This document shows positions 1 through 7,155 of a stretch of DNA of 13,302 nucleotides, in pieces. Every line of letters starts with the position of its first letter. Position 1 is the first letter of the stretch. The notes below the pieces were generated by a model that saw nothing but the letters and a program-made list of their open reading frames with translations, was not told the origin of the DNA and ran no database searches. Source of the DNA: Coriobacteriales bacterium (lineage in GTDB: Bacteria; Actinomycetota; Coriobacteriia; Coriobacteriales; UBA8131); NCBI GenBank assembly GCA_031268525.1, contig JAIRXA010000194.1:1-13302 (forward strand), written 5' to 3'. A program made the translations under genes and the position numbers.

Positions 1-78
1 TCAAGCGGTGAACCACACCTGGCACAATACATCGCTCTCCCCTCACTTTGGTGGTCACAGGACAAAGGCATAGAATAT

Positions 79-90
79 CCCCCCCCCCCC
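79..90. repeat. Poly-C tract (12 C)
   Basis: An uninterrupted run of twelve C on the plus strand, followed about 30 bases later by a run of nine C. Such tracts are prone to replication slippage and to sequencing error. No reading frame that would use it as a phase-variable switch could be supported inside the window. Confidence 0.9.
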
Positions 91-119
91 GTGTCAAATG
101 ATCTTTCACATGGTCTCAT

Positions 120-128
120 CCCCCCCCC
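120..128. repeat. Poly-C tract (9 C)
   Basis: Second uninterrupted C run, lying 9 bases before the left arm of the MITE-like element. With the 12-C run it brackets a 29-base spacer. It could be a variable-length spacer or a sequencing-error hotspot; no gene is seen here. Confidence 0.9.
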
Positions 129-137
129 ATAAGTGCT

Positions 138-294
138 TTTTGCATCAAAAGGGCCGTTGTCGAGGATTTTTGACAACTCAAGATTGACAGTAATTACAAA
201 TCAGCAGATCAGAGAGTTACAGGCAAAGACCAACTCCAAAAAAATCTCCGAATCGGCAGGAGAAATCCTCGACAACGGCCCTTTTGATGCAAAA
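138..294. mobile_element. MITE-like element with perfect 32-bp inverted ends
   Basis: Bases 138-169 and 263-294 are perfect reverse complements of each other (32 bp, no mismatch), separated by a 93-base interior. The arm contains GGGCCGTTGTCGAGG. The 157-bp total, the terminal perfect inverted repeats and the absence of a transposase resemble a miniature inverted-repeat transposable element or an internal deletion derivative of an insertion sequence. The interior is clearly AT-richer than the surrounding DNA and carries two TTGACA hexamers (170-175, 184-189). No clean target-site duplication is visible at the flanks, so the exact ends are uncertain. The family is not recognised. An alternative reading is a large stem-loop or terminator, but a perfect arm with a 93-base loop is more typical of a mobile element. 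Confidence 0.6.
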
Positions 295-348
295 CTTTGC
301 GATTGCAACCATGCAGGTAAGCCCTCGGGTTCCGTGGGAATGCACCTG

Positions 349-456
349 TAGGGGCGGGGTTTGACCGCCCGCAGGGGTACGTGAGACTTCCCGGCCCGGG
401 CGGGCGGACGGAGCCCGCCCCGACGAAGGACACCGGGCGGTCAAAGCCCGCCCCTA
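349..456. repeat. REP/BIME-like cluster of GC-rich hairpins
   Basis: Bases 349-371 and 434-456 form an inverted repeat of 23 bp with one mismatch. Each arm is also a small hairpin by itself (GGGCGG / CCGCCC around a 7-base loop). Between them a third hairpin pairs 398-405 with 413-420 around a 7-base loop. Paired, inverted copies of a short palindromic unit are the arrangement of REP/BIME elements in other bacteria. Lying 62 bases downstream of the alaS stop, the cluster could also serve as a transcription barrier for the alaS operon, although no U-tract is present. Relation to the MITE-like element next to it is unknown. Confidence 0.6.
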
Positions 457-512
457 CGCCTCGCGGAACCTGTGGGATTGCCTGAGCCCCTACGCCTTGC
501 GGTACCTGTGGG
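451..512. repeat. 26-bp direct repeat before the alaS stop
   Basis: Bases 451-476 and 487-512 match at 24 of 26 positions, with a period of 36 bases. The first copy overlaps the right arm of the GC hairpin cluster and the second ends 5 bases before the alaS stop codon. This looks like local duplication of part of the repeat element. Confidence 0.75.
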
Positions 513-517
513 TGAAA

Positions 518-3346
518 TCACCGAGAAAGAAACTGGCGCGCCTGATCAAGCGCAGCGTCCAAACCAGAGGCGTCCTTGCCACCGGCTTGAGCCATCGCAG
601 CCTTGCCGCCGCCGCCGCCTTGAACCGCTGGTGCGATCTGTTTGATAACGGCCCCTGCGTCAAAACCCGCCTCCACGGCGGCAGGGGTTCCCGCCGCCAG
701 GAGCAGCGGCGTCCCGTTTGCGGTCACGCTCCCCAGCACCACGGCTCCTCTGTCACCCAGGCGTGCACGCAAGGCGTCCCAAAGAGAGCGCAGCTCACCA
801 ATTTCCAAGCCATCGGCCCGCGCCACCACCAGTGGATAGCCCACATCCAGAGCCTCGGCCAACAGGCGCTCAGTGTCGTCCAGGGCAGCGGCCTGCCGTG
901 CAAGCGAGACTTCGGCCTCCAGCTCAAGGACGCGCGCCTGCAAAGCGGCAACACGAGCTCCCAGCTCTGTGGGAGAAGTCTTGAGCAAAGCGGCAGCTCG
1001 CTTGAGCTCGGCTTCCTCGCGATCCAGATACTCCAAGGCATCAAAGCTGGTCACAGCCTCAATGCGGCGCAGGGAAGAGCCCACGCTCGACTCCGATACG
1101 ATCTTCAGCAAGCCGATCTGTGCCGTGTGATCAACATGCGTACCGCCGCAAAGCTCACGCGAAGTTGGCCCGGCCTCCAACACGCGCACCGTCTCGCCAT
1201 ACTTCTCACCAAACAGTGCGGTCACGCCGTCGGCTCGCGCCGCCTCCAGAGAGGTTTCGTGCGCCGAAACAAGCGAATCTTCCATGATCAGATCATTTAC
1301 GCGCTTCTCCACCAGAGCGATCTGCCCAGGCGTCAGCGCCTCGAAGTGAGTGAAGTCAAAACGCAATCGTTCGGGAGCGACCAGCGAACCAGCCTGTTTG
1401 ACATGCTCGCCAAGTATCTCGCGCAGAGCATAATGCAGCAGATGAGTCCCGGTATGATTGCGCTCGATGCGCTCGCGCCGCAGCTCGTCGATGCTGGCGC
1501 GCACCACATCGCCCACCGCCAGCGTACCATCTATTCGACCAATATGAGCATACACCGCTTTCTCATGTACTTTGGTATCTTCGACCGTAAAGACATCGCC
1601 ACTGGCCGTCACCAACTCACCGGTGTCGCCCACCTGACCGCCCATCTCGCCATAAAAGGGCGTGACATCCAATATGACCTGCGCTCGCTGGCCATCACCG
1701 ATGCGATCCACGCAAACCACACGACGCTCATCGACAGGTGCAAGGCCATCGCCATCTCTCGCCGCAGAACCTTCGACCCTTCGTGCTCGCTTGCTATCAT
1801 CGCGTCCATCGCTCTCTTCTACGATGAGCGCCGTGACACGAGCCCGAGGAATCGAAGTTCGCGTATAACCCTCAAAACGCGTTGCGCCCAGCGCACGTAA
1901 GATGTCGGTAAAGATCGAGCCCACCGTACCCCAGGCATCATCTTTCACAGCCGCCCGCGCCCGCGCTCGCTGCTCTTCCATATGCCGCTCAAAACCCTCG
2001 CGATCGACCTCGACACCCTGCTCGGCGGCGATCTCGACAGTCAGATCGATGGGAAACCCGTAACGGTCATGCAACTCAAAAGCCGTCTTGCCCGCGAGCG
2101 TCGGCCCCGCAGGGCCAGCTTCAAGCGCTGCCAGATGCTCGTCCAGATAGGCCTGCCCTGTGCGAATGGTCGCCGTAAAACGCTCCTCTTCGGCGCGCAC
2201 TATCCGCTCGATCAACGCCTGATTTTCCTTCAGCTCTGGATACGGTCCTGCCATCTCGGCAATCACAAGCTGCACATACTCGCCCAGGAAAGGTGGTTCG
2301 ATCCCAAGTACCTGTCCGTGGCGCACCGCGCGACGCAAGAGACGGCGCAGCACATAGCCGCGTCCCTCGTTGGCTGGCAAAATCCCATCGGCAATCATAA
2401 AGGTGACCGCCCGAGCATGGTCGGCGACGATGCGCAGCGAGAGGTCGTCGCGCGCGTTTGACGCCCCAGCAACCTCGGTACTTTTGGCTCCGTTTCCCGT
2501 GTTGACCGCGCCCCCGACGCCTGCCCCCGTCGCGCCCCCGACGCCTGCCTCCATCGCGCCCCCATACACCTTCCCACTCAGGCGCTCACCGAGGGCAATC
2601 AGGCCACGGAGGATATCGGTCTCGTAATTGGACCGCACACCCTGCAGGATCGCTGCCGTGCGCTCCAGTCCCATGCCGGTGTCGATGTTCTTGTTCGGCA
2701 GTGGCACCAGGCTGCCGTCCTCCTGACGGTCGTATTGCGTAAACACCAGATTCCAATACTCCAGATAACGATCGCAGTCGCAACCGGGACCGCAGTCAGC
2801 GCGCCCGCAGCCAAAGGCCTCACCCTGGTCGTAATACAGCTCCGAACAGGGCCCGCAGGGGCCCGTTGGCCCAGCGACCCAGAAATTATCCTCGGCGCCC
2901 AGACGCGAAATGTGACTGTCGGACACGCCCAGCGAGCGCCATATCTCAATCGTCTCGTCATCGTCCAGATAGACGGTGAAATACAGTCGCTTGGGGTCGA
3001 ATCCCAAAACCGAGGTGGAGAACTCATAGGCCCAGGCACACATCTCCTGCTTGAAGTATGCCCCAAAGGAAAAGTTGCCCAGCATCTCAAAGAAACTCAG
3101 GTGGCGACCTGTGGTTCCGATGATGTCGATGTCGGTGGTGCGAACACATTTTTGTACGGTCGTCGTGCCAATGAAGGGAGTTTCCAACTGCCGCTGCTGC
3201 AGAAACCAGGGCTTGAACTGAACCATCCCGGCACTGGTCAAGAGCATCGAGGGGTCGTCGGGAACCAGTGAAGACGAGGGGCAGCGCTTGCAGCCCTTCT
3301 GCTCAAAGAACGCCAGGTATTTTTCTCTCAGTTCTGCACTTTTCAC
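518..3346 (-). CDS. alaS: Alanyl-tRNA synthetase
   Basis: Cytoplasmic class II enzyme that charges tRNA-Ala with alanine and hydrolyses Ser/Gly mischarged on it. The 942-residue product shows all domains: N-terminal catalytic core (conserved RHLSFFEMLGNFSFG near 81-95), a Cys-rich stretch GCGRADCGPGCDCDRYLEYW (179-198), the editing domain zinc ligands HTGTH (631-635) and CGGTH (733-737), and the C-terminal C-Ala domain with a glycine-rich QGGGGGK stretch (909-915). It is longer than the usual 870-880 residues because of a Gly/Ala-rich insertion at about 261-298 and a charged one at about 511-541. The GTG start is supported by a GAAGGA ribosome site (3356-3361) and by a 4-base GTGA overlap with the stop of the upstream gene, so it is last in a three-gene operon. 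Confidence 0.97.
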   Translation of the reverse strand: MKSAELREKYLAFFEQKGCKRCPSSSLVPDDPSMLLTSAGMVQFKPWFLQQRQLETPFIGTTTVQKCVRTTDIDIIGTTGRHLSFFEMLGNFSFGAYFKQEMCAWAYEFSTSVLGFDPKRLYFTVYLDDDETIEIWRSLGVSDSHISRLGAEDNFWVAGPTGPCGPCSELYYDQGEAFGCGRADCGPGCDCDRYLEYWNLVFTQYDRQEDGSLVPLPNKNIDTGMGLERTAAILQGVRSNYETDILRGLIALGERLSGKVYGGAMEAGVGGATGAGVGGAVNTGNGAKSTEVAGASNARDDLSLRIVADHARAVTFMIADGILPANEGRGYVLRRLLRRAVRHGQVLGIEPPFLGEYVQLVIAEMAGPYPELKENQALIERIVRAEEERFTATIRTGQAYLDEHLAALEAGPAGPTLAGKTAFELHDRYGFPIDLTVEIAAEQGVEVDREGFERHMEEQRARARAAVKDDAWGTVGSIFTDILRALGATRFEGYTRTSIPRARVTALIVEESDGRDDSKRARRVEGSAARDGDGLAPVDERRVVCVDRIGDGQRAQVILDVTPFYGEMGGQVGDTGELVTASGDVFTVEDTKVHEKAVYAHIGRIDGTLAVGDVVRASIDELRRERIERNHTGTHLLHYALREILGEHVKQAGSLVAPERLRFDFTHFEALTPGQIALVEKRVNDLIMEDSLVSAHETSLEAARADGVTALFGEKYGETVRVLEAGPTSRELCGGTHVDHTAQIGLLKIVSESSVGSSLRRIEAVTSFDALEYLDREEAELKRAAALLKTSPTELGARVAALQARVLELEAEVSLARQAAALDDTERLLAEALDVGYPLVVARADGLEIGELRSLWDALRARLGDRGAVVLGSVTANGTPLLLAAGTPAAVEAGFDAGAVIKQIAPAVQGGGGGKAAMAQAGGKDASGLDAALDQARQFLSR
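2507..2563 (-). repeat. 24-bp-period in-frame repeat within alaS
   Basis: A 19-base identical segment at 2507-2525 and 2531-2549, with a third partial copy (CGCGCCCCC) at 2555-2563, gives a period of 24 bases (8 codons). It encodes the Gly/Ala/Val/Thr-rich loop at about residues 261-281 of AlaS. The period keeps the frame, so copy-number change would only lengthen or shorten the loop. Confidence 0.8.
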
Positions 3347-4620
3347 TGTTCGTTGTCCTTCTTTGCGCTCTCAGTCAAGAGTACTTCTTTGGTCAGCGCA
3401 CTGTTGGAGGCGTCGGCCACGGGGTCTATCGTGGCCTCGCCACTACCCGCTCGTTCCCGAGATGAAGTGCGCCGTATCGTACGAGTGCGAAACAGAGCGC
3501 CCTGCTCGTCGACAAGCACGCGCCCTGTCCGTCGCTCAAAGTAGTAGACAAACACGCTTTTTGCGGTCGCCAGGAGTGGAACCGCGGCAATCAGGCCAAC
3601 AACCCCACCCAAAGCGCCGCCGGTGAAGATACCGACCAACACGATGGCCGGATGCAGCTCGACGACCGAAGCCATAACACGTGGCGTGACGAAGTTATCC
3701 ACCAGCTGTTGAGCAACAAGGATAGCCACAACCGCGAGAATCGCGGTCAGGGGCGAAATGAACAGGCCGATCAGGCCACAGGTAATCGCGGCAATCCAGG
3801 GGCCGACAAAGGGCACGAAGTTCATTAAACCCACGAGCAGGCCCAAGACGACTGGATAGTCCATCTCGAGCAGAGTGAAACAGCAGCCCGCCAGAAATCC
3901 TGCGCATGTGCCCTGAACGAGGATACCGCGCAGATAACCGCTGACCGAGCGGCCGAAGGTCGAAGAGACAAAGATCACATCCTCCACAAAACGCGGACCT
4001 ATGATGATGCGCAGCTCACGCCCGATACGCGGCAGATCCTTGAGTATCCAAAAACTCACCACCAAGGCAACAAACACCGCGAGGACGGCGGTGACCATGC
4101 CCGTTCCGATAGTGATGAACTGCGACACGGACTGCCTGGCCATGTTGACCGACCAGGTGGATAGCTCGCCACCCACTGAGCTGATGATCTGCTGGATTGC
4201 ACTGTCCTCGAGCAGATACTGATAACGCGGATAAAAGTCCTGCCACCAGTCGCCTGCCTGGTTGATGTAGCTGGGAATAAGACTGACCAGGGCCATCAAC
4301 TGCTCCCAGATGATGGGAATAAACACGAGAATGAGAATGGTGATGAGCAGAAACATCCCAATGTAGGAAATAAGGGCACCTACCCAGCGCGCCACACCTT
4401 TACGCTCCAGCCAGGCGACGGGAGTTTTGAGAATCAGGACGATCAGGGCAGAGATGATGACGATGCCGATTGTGGGCAGGACGGAGCCCAGTACAAAGCC
4501 CACCCCGACCACCAGTGCAGCGATGCCGATAATCGACCAGACGACTGAAAGTACCAGCCATGCTCGATCGAGTCGCCCAAGGGGCTCAGAAGGGGATCGT
4601 TGGGTTTGTGGTTTCGGCAT
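3343..4620 (-). CDS. AI-2E family (PerM/TqsA-like) membrane transporter
   Basis: Polytopic inner-membrane protein of the AI-2E transporter family (UPF0118), 425 residues. Hydrophobic segments lie near 20-45, 48-66, 80-106, 170-192, 232-252, 255-285, 288-304 and 322-360. The family signatures NFVPFVGP (267-274) and VDNFVTPRVM (307-316) are present. Members export autoinducer-2 or act as Na+/H+ antiporters or other permeases, so the substrate here is not determined. The N-terminus and the last 65 residues are hydrophilic; the tail is Ser/Thr/charged. The ATG start lies 35 bases inside the end of the upstream gene without a good ribosome site, suggesting translational coupling. Its TGA overlaps the GTG of alaS. 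Co-transcription with alaS is inferred from these overlaps. Confidence 0.92.
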   Translation of the reverse strand: MPKPQTQRSPSEPLGRLDRAWLVLSVVWSIIGIAALVVGVGFVLGSVLPTIGIVIISALIVLILKTPVAWLERKGVARWVGALISYIGMFLLITILILVFIPIIWEQLMALVSLIPSYINQAGDWWQDFYPRYQYLLEDSAIQQIISSVGGELSTWSVNMARQSVSQFITIGTGMVTAVLAVFVALVVSFWILKDLPRIGRELRIIIGPRFVEDVIFVSSTFGRSVSGYLRGILVQGTCAGFLAGCCFTLLEMDYPVVLGLLVGLMNFVPFVGPWIAAITCGLIGLFISPLTAILAVVAILVAQQLVDNFVTPRVMASVVELHPAIVLVGIFTGGALGGVVGLIAAVPLLATAKSVFVYYFERRTGRVLVDEQGALFRTRTIRRTSSRERAGSGEATIDPVADASNSALTKEVLLTESAKKDNEQ

Positions 4621-5356
4621 CAGGCTCTACAACATCCGAATCGTCCAGGTCAGAAATCGAATTCAGACCTGTAGTGGGCAAAAATCCGCCAGCATTGACA
4701 GGCGGTGTTGCCGTCCCTGCAGGAGCAGGGGCGGACACGGCGGGCATTGTGGCAGCAGGCGCAGAAGCGACGGGAGCAGGAGCGACGGGAGCAGAAGCGG
4801 GCGTTGTCGCGGCAGGCACGGGTGCAGGGGCAGGCGCAACAGACGTCGTCGCGCTCGTCGCGGTAGGCGTCGTCGCGCTCGTCGCAGCAGGCACGGGTGC
4901 GGCAGACGTCGTCGCGGTAGACCTGTTCGAAATCTCAACTCCCGTCGCCCTCGCCTCCTTCTCCGCCTTGCGGTCAGAGAAGATGCTCCGTACCTTGTCC
5001 GTAGCGCTCGTCAAGAGATTGAGTGGCGCATCGGTGATATCGGAAACCTTCTTCACGGCACCCGAGGCGATATTGGTAACATCCGAGATATCCGCAAGTA
5101 TCTGATCGGCACGCATGATCTCGAGATTCACCGCGTCCACGGTCAGCGAGATACGCTCCATCAAGGGGTCGGCCCGCTTCAGGGCGGGCTCAATGGTGTC
5201 GAGAGTGTTATTCACGCGCTCGACAGTCGGCTCCAAACTCTCGATGGTCTTGCGGACCTTCCGAATGGTACGGATAACTTCAATGCCGACGAAGACCAAG
5301 ACGATGACAAGCACCACCGTGACAACGATCAGTATCTCCCTCAACAATGCGGTCAT
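4586..5356 (-). CDS. Membrane-anchored DUF948-like protein
   Basis: A 256-residue protein with an N-terminal membrane helix (about 5-25) and then a helical, coiled-coil-like region (about 28-125) with repeated E-P and D-P spacing (TIESLEPTVERVNNTLDTI). This fits the DUF948 type of membrane-tethered proteins, whose function is unknown. Residues 145-220 form an Ala/Pro/Thr-rich low-complexity linker, partly encoded by DNA repeats. It ends in an acidic tail (DLDDSD). The start is well supported: ATG with GGAAGG (5365-5370) 8 bases upstream. It is the first gene of the operon with the AI-2E-family protein and alaS. The topology suggests the helical part lies on one side of the membrane with the long flexible tail beyond it. 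No catalytic motif is seen. Confidence 0.85.
   Translation of the reverse strand: MTALLREILIVVTVVLVIVLVFVGIEVIRTIRKVRKTIESLEPTVERVNNTLDTIEPALKRADPLMERISLTVDAVNLEIMRADQILADISDVTNIASGAVKKVSDITDAPLNLLTSATDKVRSIFSDRKAEKEARATGVEISNRSTATTSAAPVPAATSATTPTATSATTSVAPAPAPVPAATTPASAPVAPAPVASAPAATMPAVSAPAPAGTATPPVNAGGFLPTTGLNSISDLDDSDVVEPDAETTNPTIPF
4767..4892 (-). repeat. Tandem in-frame repeats within the DUF948-like gene
   Basis: Bases 4845-4868 and 4869-4892 are adjacent 24-base copies with only a few differences. At about 4767-4796 there is a 15-base-period repeat (GCGACGGGAGCAG). Both keep the reading frame and encode the Ala/Pro/Thr-rich linker. Confidence 0.75.
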
Positions 5357-5397
5357 GATGACAACCTTCCCTGTTCAGTGCAGGATGTACGATATGA

Positions 5398-5406
5398 ATG
5401 ATAGCA
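5398..5406 (-). promoter_or_regulatory. Candidate extended -10 promoter of the DUF948/AI-2E/alaS operon
   Basis: On the minus strand TGCTATCAT reads as an extended -10 (TGn followed by TATCAT, 5 of 6 to consensus), about 42 bases upstream of the ATG at 5356. Transcription would start near 5391. No good -35 is seen, which extended -10 promoters tolerate. Prediction only. Confidence 0.4.
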
Positions 5407-5566
5407 GAGTGCAAGGCACAGCGGGGCGCATGCCGCATCCCCGATGTATCCCAATGCCTCCCTCGGCAAAAAATTCGCACATACACCAATATGCCGCAGT
5501 GCGCCTGCTGCTCTTGACGGAGGCGAGCATAGGGGCTAGACATCAATTCCCCTGTCTGCGGCGGTA

Positions 5567-6916
5567 CTACTCTTCCTGCATGGCTTCACGACTGTCAGAA
5601 ACCAGCTCGTGCAAGCCGGGGGATGCGGAAAAGACAAAGCCGCGCCCGCGCAACTGCACAGACAGATAGCCTTTATCCACCAGCTCAATAAAGTCACGCC
5701 TGGCAGTTGGATAGGAGATGCCGTTGTTGGTCTTGTGATAACGGATGGAGAACTCGGCATCGGCGTCGCGCAGCGCCTGTCCAAGGATGCTCCGCTGGCG
5801 GGAGTTCAGTCCGGGGTCAGCCTCAAGGATAGTCCTCAGCTCGGAGTTACGTTGCTCCCAAAGCTGTACGTCCCTCTCCACCTCGCATAAAGCTAACACC
5901 ATGAGCTGCGCTGCAACGGTGGCCATACTGGTCAGATCGTAAGGCGATAACCTGCGCAGCTGGACAAACACCTCGCGGCCGAACGCGACATCGGGCGGGG
6001 CGATGCGTCCCTCATACCAGTCGAGCTTGGCGCGGGACGACGGCAGCAGACCAAACATCGGCAGGTCATGCCGGGTGGCATACAGATGGGCGACCAGCCG
6101 CCCCACCTGATTTGAGACCTGCCCCAACGGACGATAGAAGCGAAAACAATCGTTGATGATCATCGCGCGTATGGCTGGATGGTCAAAGGGATCGCCAGCC
6201 TCGTGGTTGGCCCACGCACTGATGTACTCCATCTGACGGTCTGCCAGTCGAGCGCAGGTTTCGTCCGGAAAGTCAAACAGCGTCAGCCCCAAAGGTGGCG
6301 TAGCCAAGGTCTCAATGTCGCCGATGTCCACGCCCTCCAAAAGCAGGTCGCGCAGATGAAGGAACAGGTCCTTGGAGAAAGACGTCCCTGCCAGGCTCGG
6401 CAGCTGATCTACAGCGTTGAAGGTGTTGGCGATCAGGCGCTCGGTGGCGTTTTGCGGGGCGCGGTCGAAGCTCAGCAATACGTCGGCGTCCTCGTCGGCA
6501 ATCGAGAGTCCGTCCAAACGGGTGGCGGCAATCGTGTCTTTGACGCGGATGCGAAACAGGAATTGTCGCTTGCTGACCTCCGACACAGCCTGGTACAAAT
6601 GAGAGCCGGACGAGCATGCCTTGGACACGATGGCCACAGCGTCGGTTATCTCGTGCGTCCGGCGATAGCGGTACCAGTTGTCTTCCAGGTCCGGCACTGC
6701 CAAGTTCACGCCCATTGCCCTGCTCAGGTTGTTCAAAAGGCTCCAGATCTGCTTGGGGCTGGTCCCTGTCGGCAGCGGCTGCTCCAAGAACTCATCCCAG
6801 GTGATGCATGTTCGCGAGAACTGATGGAGCAGTTTTTGGAACACCCGATCTGCCAATAGATCCTCGGCGGAACGACTTAAAGCCGCAACGCTCACGGAGT
6901 CCGCATTGTTCTCCAT
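5567..6916 (-). CDS. Degenerate Fic-fold protein with C-terminal winged helix (putative regulator)
   Basis: A 449-residue protein that follows the plan of Fic proteins carrying their own inhibitory helix and a C-terminal winged helix, but with the active site lost. At 131-136 ATRLDG sits where these proteins have the inhibitory (S/T)SRIEG. At 247-261 PAIRAMIINDCFRFY matches the helix preceding the Fic loop. At 262-274 RPLGQVSNQVGRL replaces HPFxDGNGRxGRL, so the catalytic His is Arg and the phosphate-binding GNGR is gone, while the trailing GRL remains. Residues 368-430 form a winged-helix-like end (NNGISYPTARRDFIELVDKGYL). AMPylation activity is therefore unlikely, and DNA binding with ligand sensing is a plausible inference. 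The ATG start has GAGGGG (6924-6929) upstream. It is divergent from the flavoprotein gene and may control it. The Fic assignment is by eye and needs a profile search. Confidence 0.75.
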   Translation of the reverse strand: MENNADSVSVAALSRSAEDLLADRVFQKLLHQFSRTCITWDEFLEQPLPTGTSPKQIWSLLNNLSRAMGVNLAVPDLEDNWYRYRRTHEITDAVAIVSKACSSGSHLYQAVSEVSKRQFLFRIRVKDTIAATRLDGLSIADEDADVLLSFDRAPQNATERLIANTFNAVDQLPSLAGTSFSKDLFLHLRDLLLEGVDIGDIETLATPPLGLTLFDFPDETCARLADRQMEYISAWANHEAGDPFDHPAIRAMIINDCFRFYRPLGQVSNQVGRLVAHLYATRHDLPMFGLLPSSRAKLDWYEGRIAPPDVAFGREVFVQLRRLSPYDLTSMATVAAQLMVLALCEVERDVQLWEQRNSELRTILEADPGLNSRQRSILGQALRDADAEFSIRYHKTNNGISYPTARRDFIELVDKGYLSVQLRGRGFVFSASPGLHELVSDSREAMQEE

Positions 6917-7155
6917 GTGAACATCCCCTCAGAAGCCAGTCAACTTACAACAGAATTAATATATACATTTTAGCAAAGTATACCTTAAATAAACTCAAAA
7001 CTATAATAAACTATAAAAATAGAACAGAAACTTACCTAATAATATTCTCTTTTCACTTGTTTATATATACAAAATCTAGATATTGACTTCATAAAATCCT
7101 GCGCTGATGATTAATTATGTCAGCAAAACCCTGAGATCTGAAGGAGGAGCCAAGG
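6917..7155. promoter_or_regulatory. AT-rich divergent promoter region
   Basis: The 239 bases between the divergent genes are far richer in A+T than anything else in the window (about 6941-7090 is mostly A/T, with repeated TATATATAC and TAATAT). Toward the flavoprotein, TTGACT (7083-7088), 17 bases, then GATGAT (7106-7111) is a possible promoter. An 8-bp palindrome ATCTAGAT (7074-7081) lies just before the -35, and an imperfect 12-bp palindrome centred on ATTAAT (7107-7118) covers the -10. On the minus strand TATACT (6977-6982) is a possible -10 without a good -35. The region suggests a bent, protein-bound control region; the individual sites are guesses. Confidence 0.5.
7141..7147 (+). promoter_or_regulatory. 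Strong ribosome binding site of the flavoprotein gene
   Basis: AAGGAGG, the full Shine-Dalgarno core, 8 bases before ATG 7156. It decides in favour of this start over the internal ATG at 7204 (MDRRAFLKG), which has no such site. Confidence 0.85.

Noticed and set aside
1..73. Possible C-terminus of a gene entering from the left (plus-strand frame 2, ending TAG at 71-73)
   Set aside because: Only 23 codons are visible, with no recognisable motif, so it cannot be told from a chance frame.
133..351. 72-codon plus-strand frame across the MITE-like element
   Set aside because: Its two ends are coded by the inverted-repeat arms, it has no ribosome site, and it resembles no known protein; structure of the DNA explains it.
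497..1900. Long plus-strand open frame (467 codons) opposite alaS
   Set aside because: It lies entirely antisense to well-conserved alaS codons, has no recognisable domain, and its Arg/His/Gln-rich composition is typical of a high-GC shadow frame.
4427..5401. Plus-strand frame (324 codons) with Arg/Gly-rich repeats
   Set aside because: Antisense to the AI-2E-family and DUF948-like genes; the Arg-rich repeats are the DNA repeats of the Ala/Pro linker read on the other strand.
5531..5553. Possible terminator hairpin (AGGGG/CCCCT) after the pseudo-Fic gene
   Set aside because: Only a 5-bp stem with a 13-base loop and no T-run; too weak to call.
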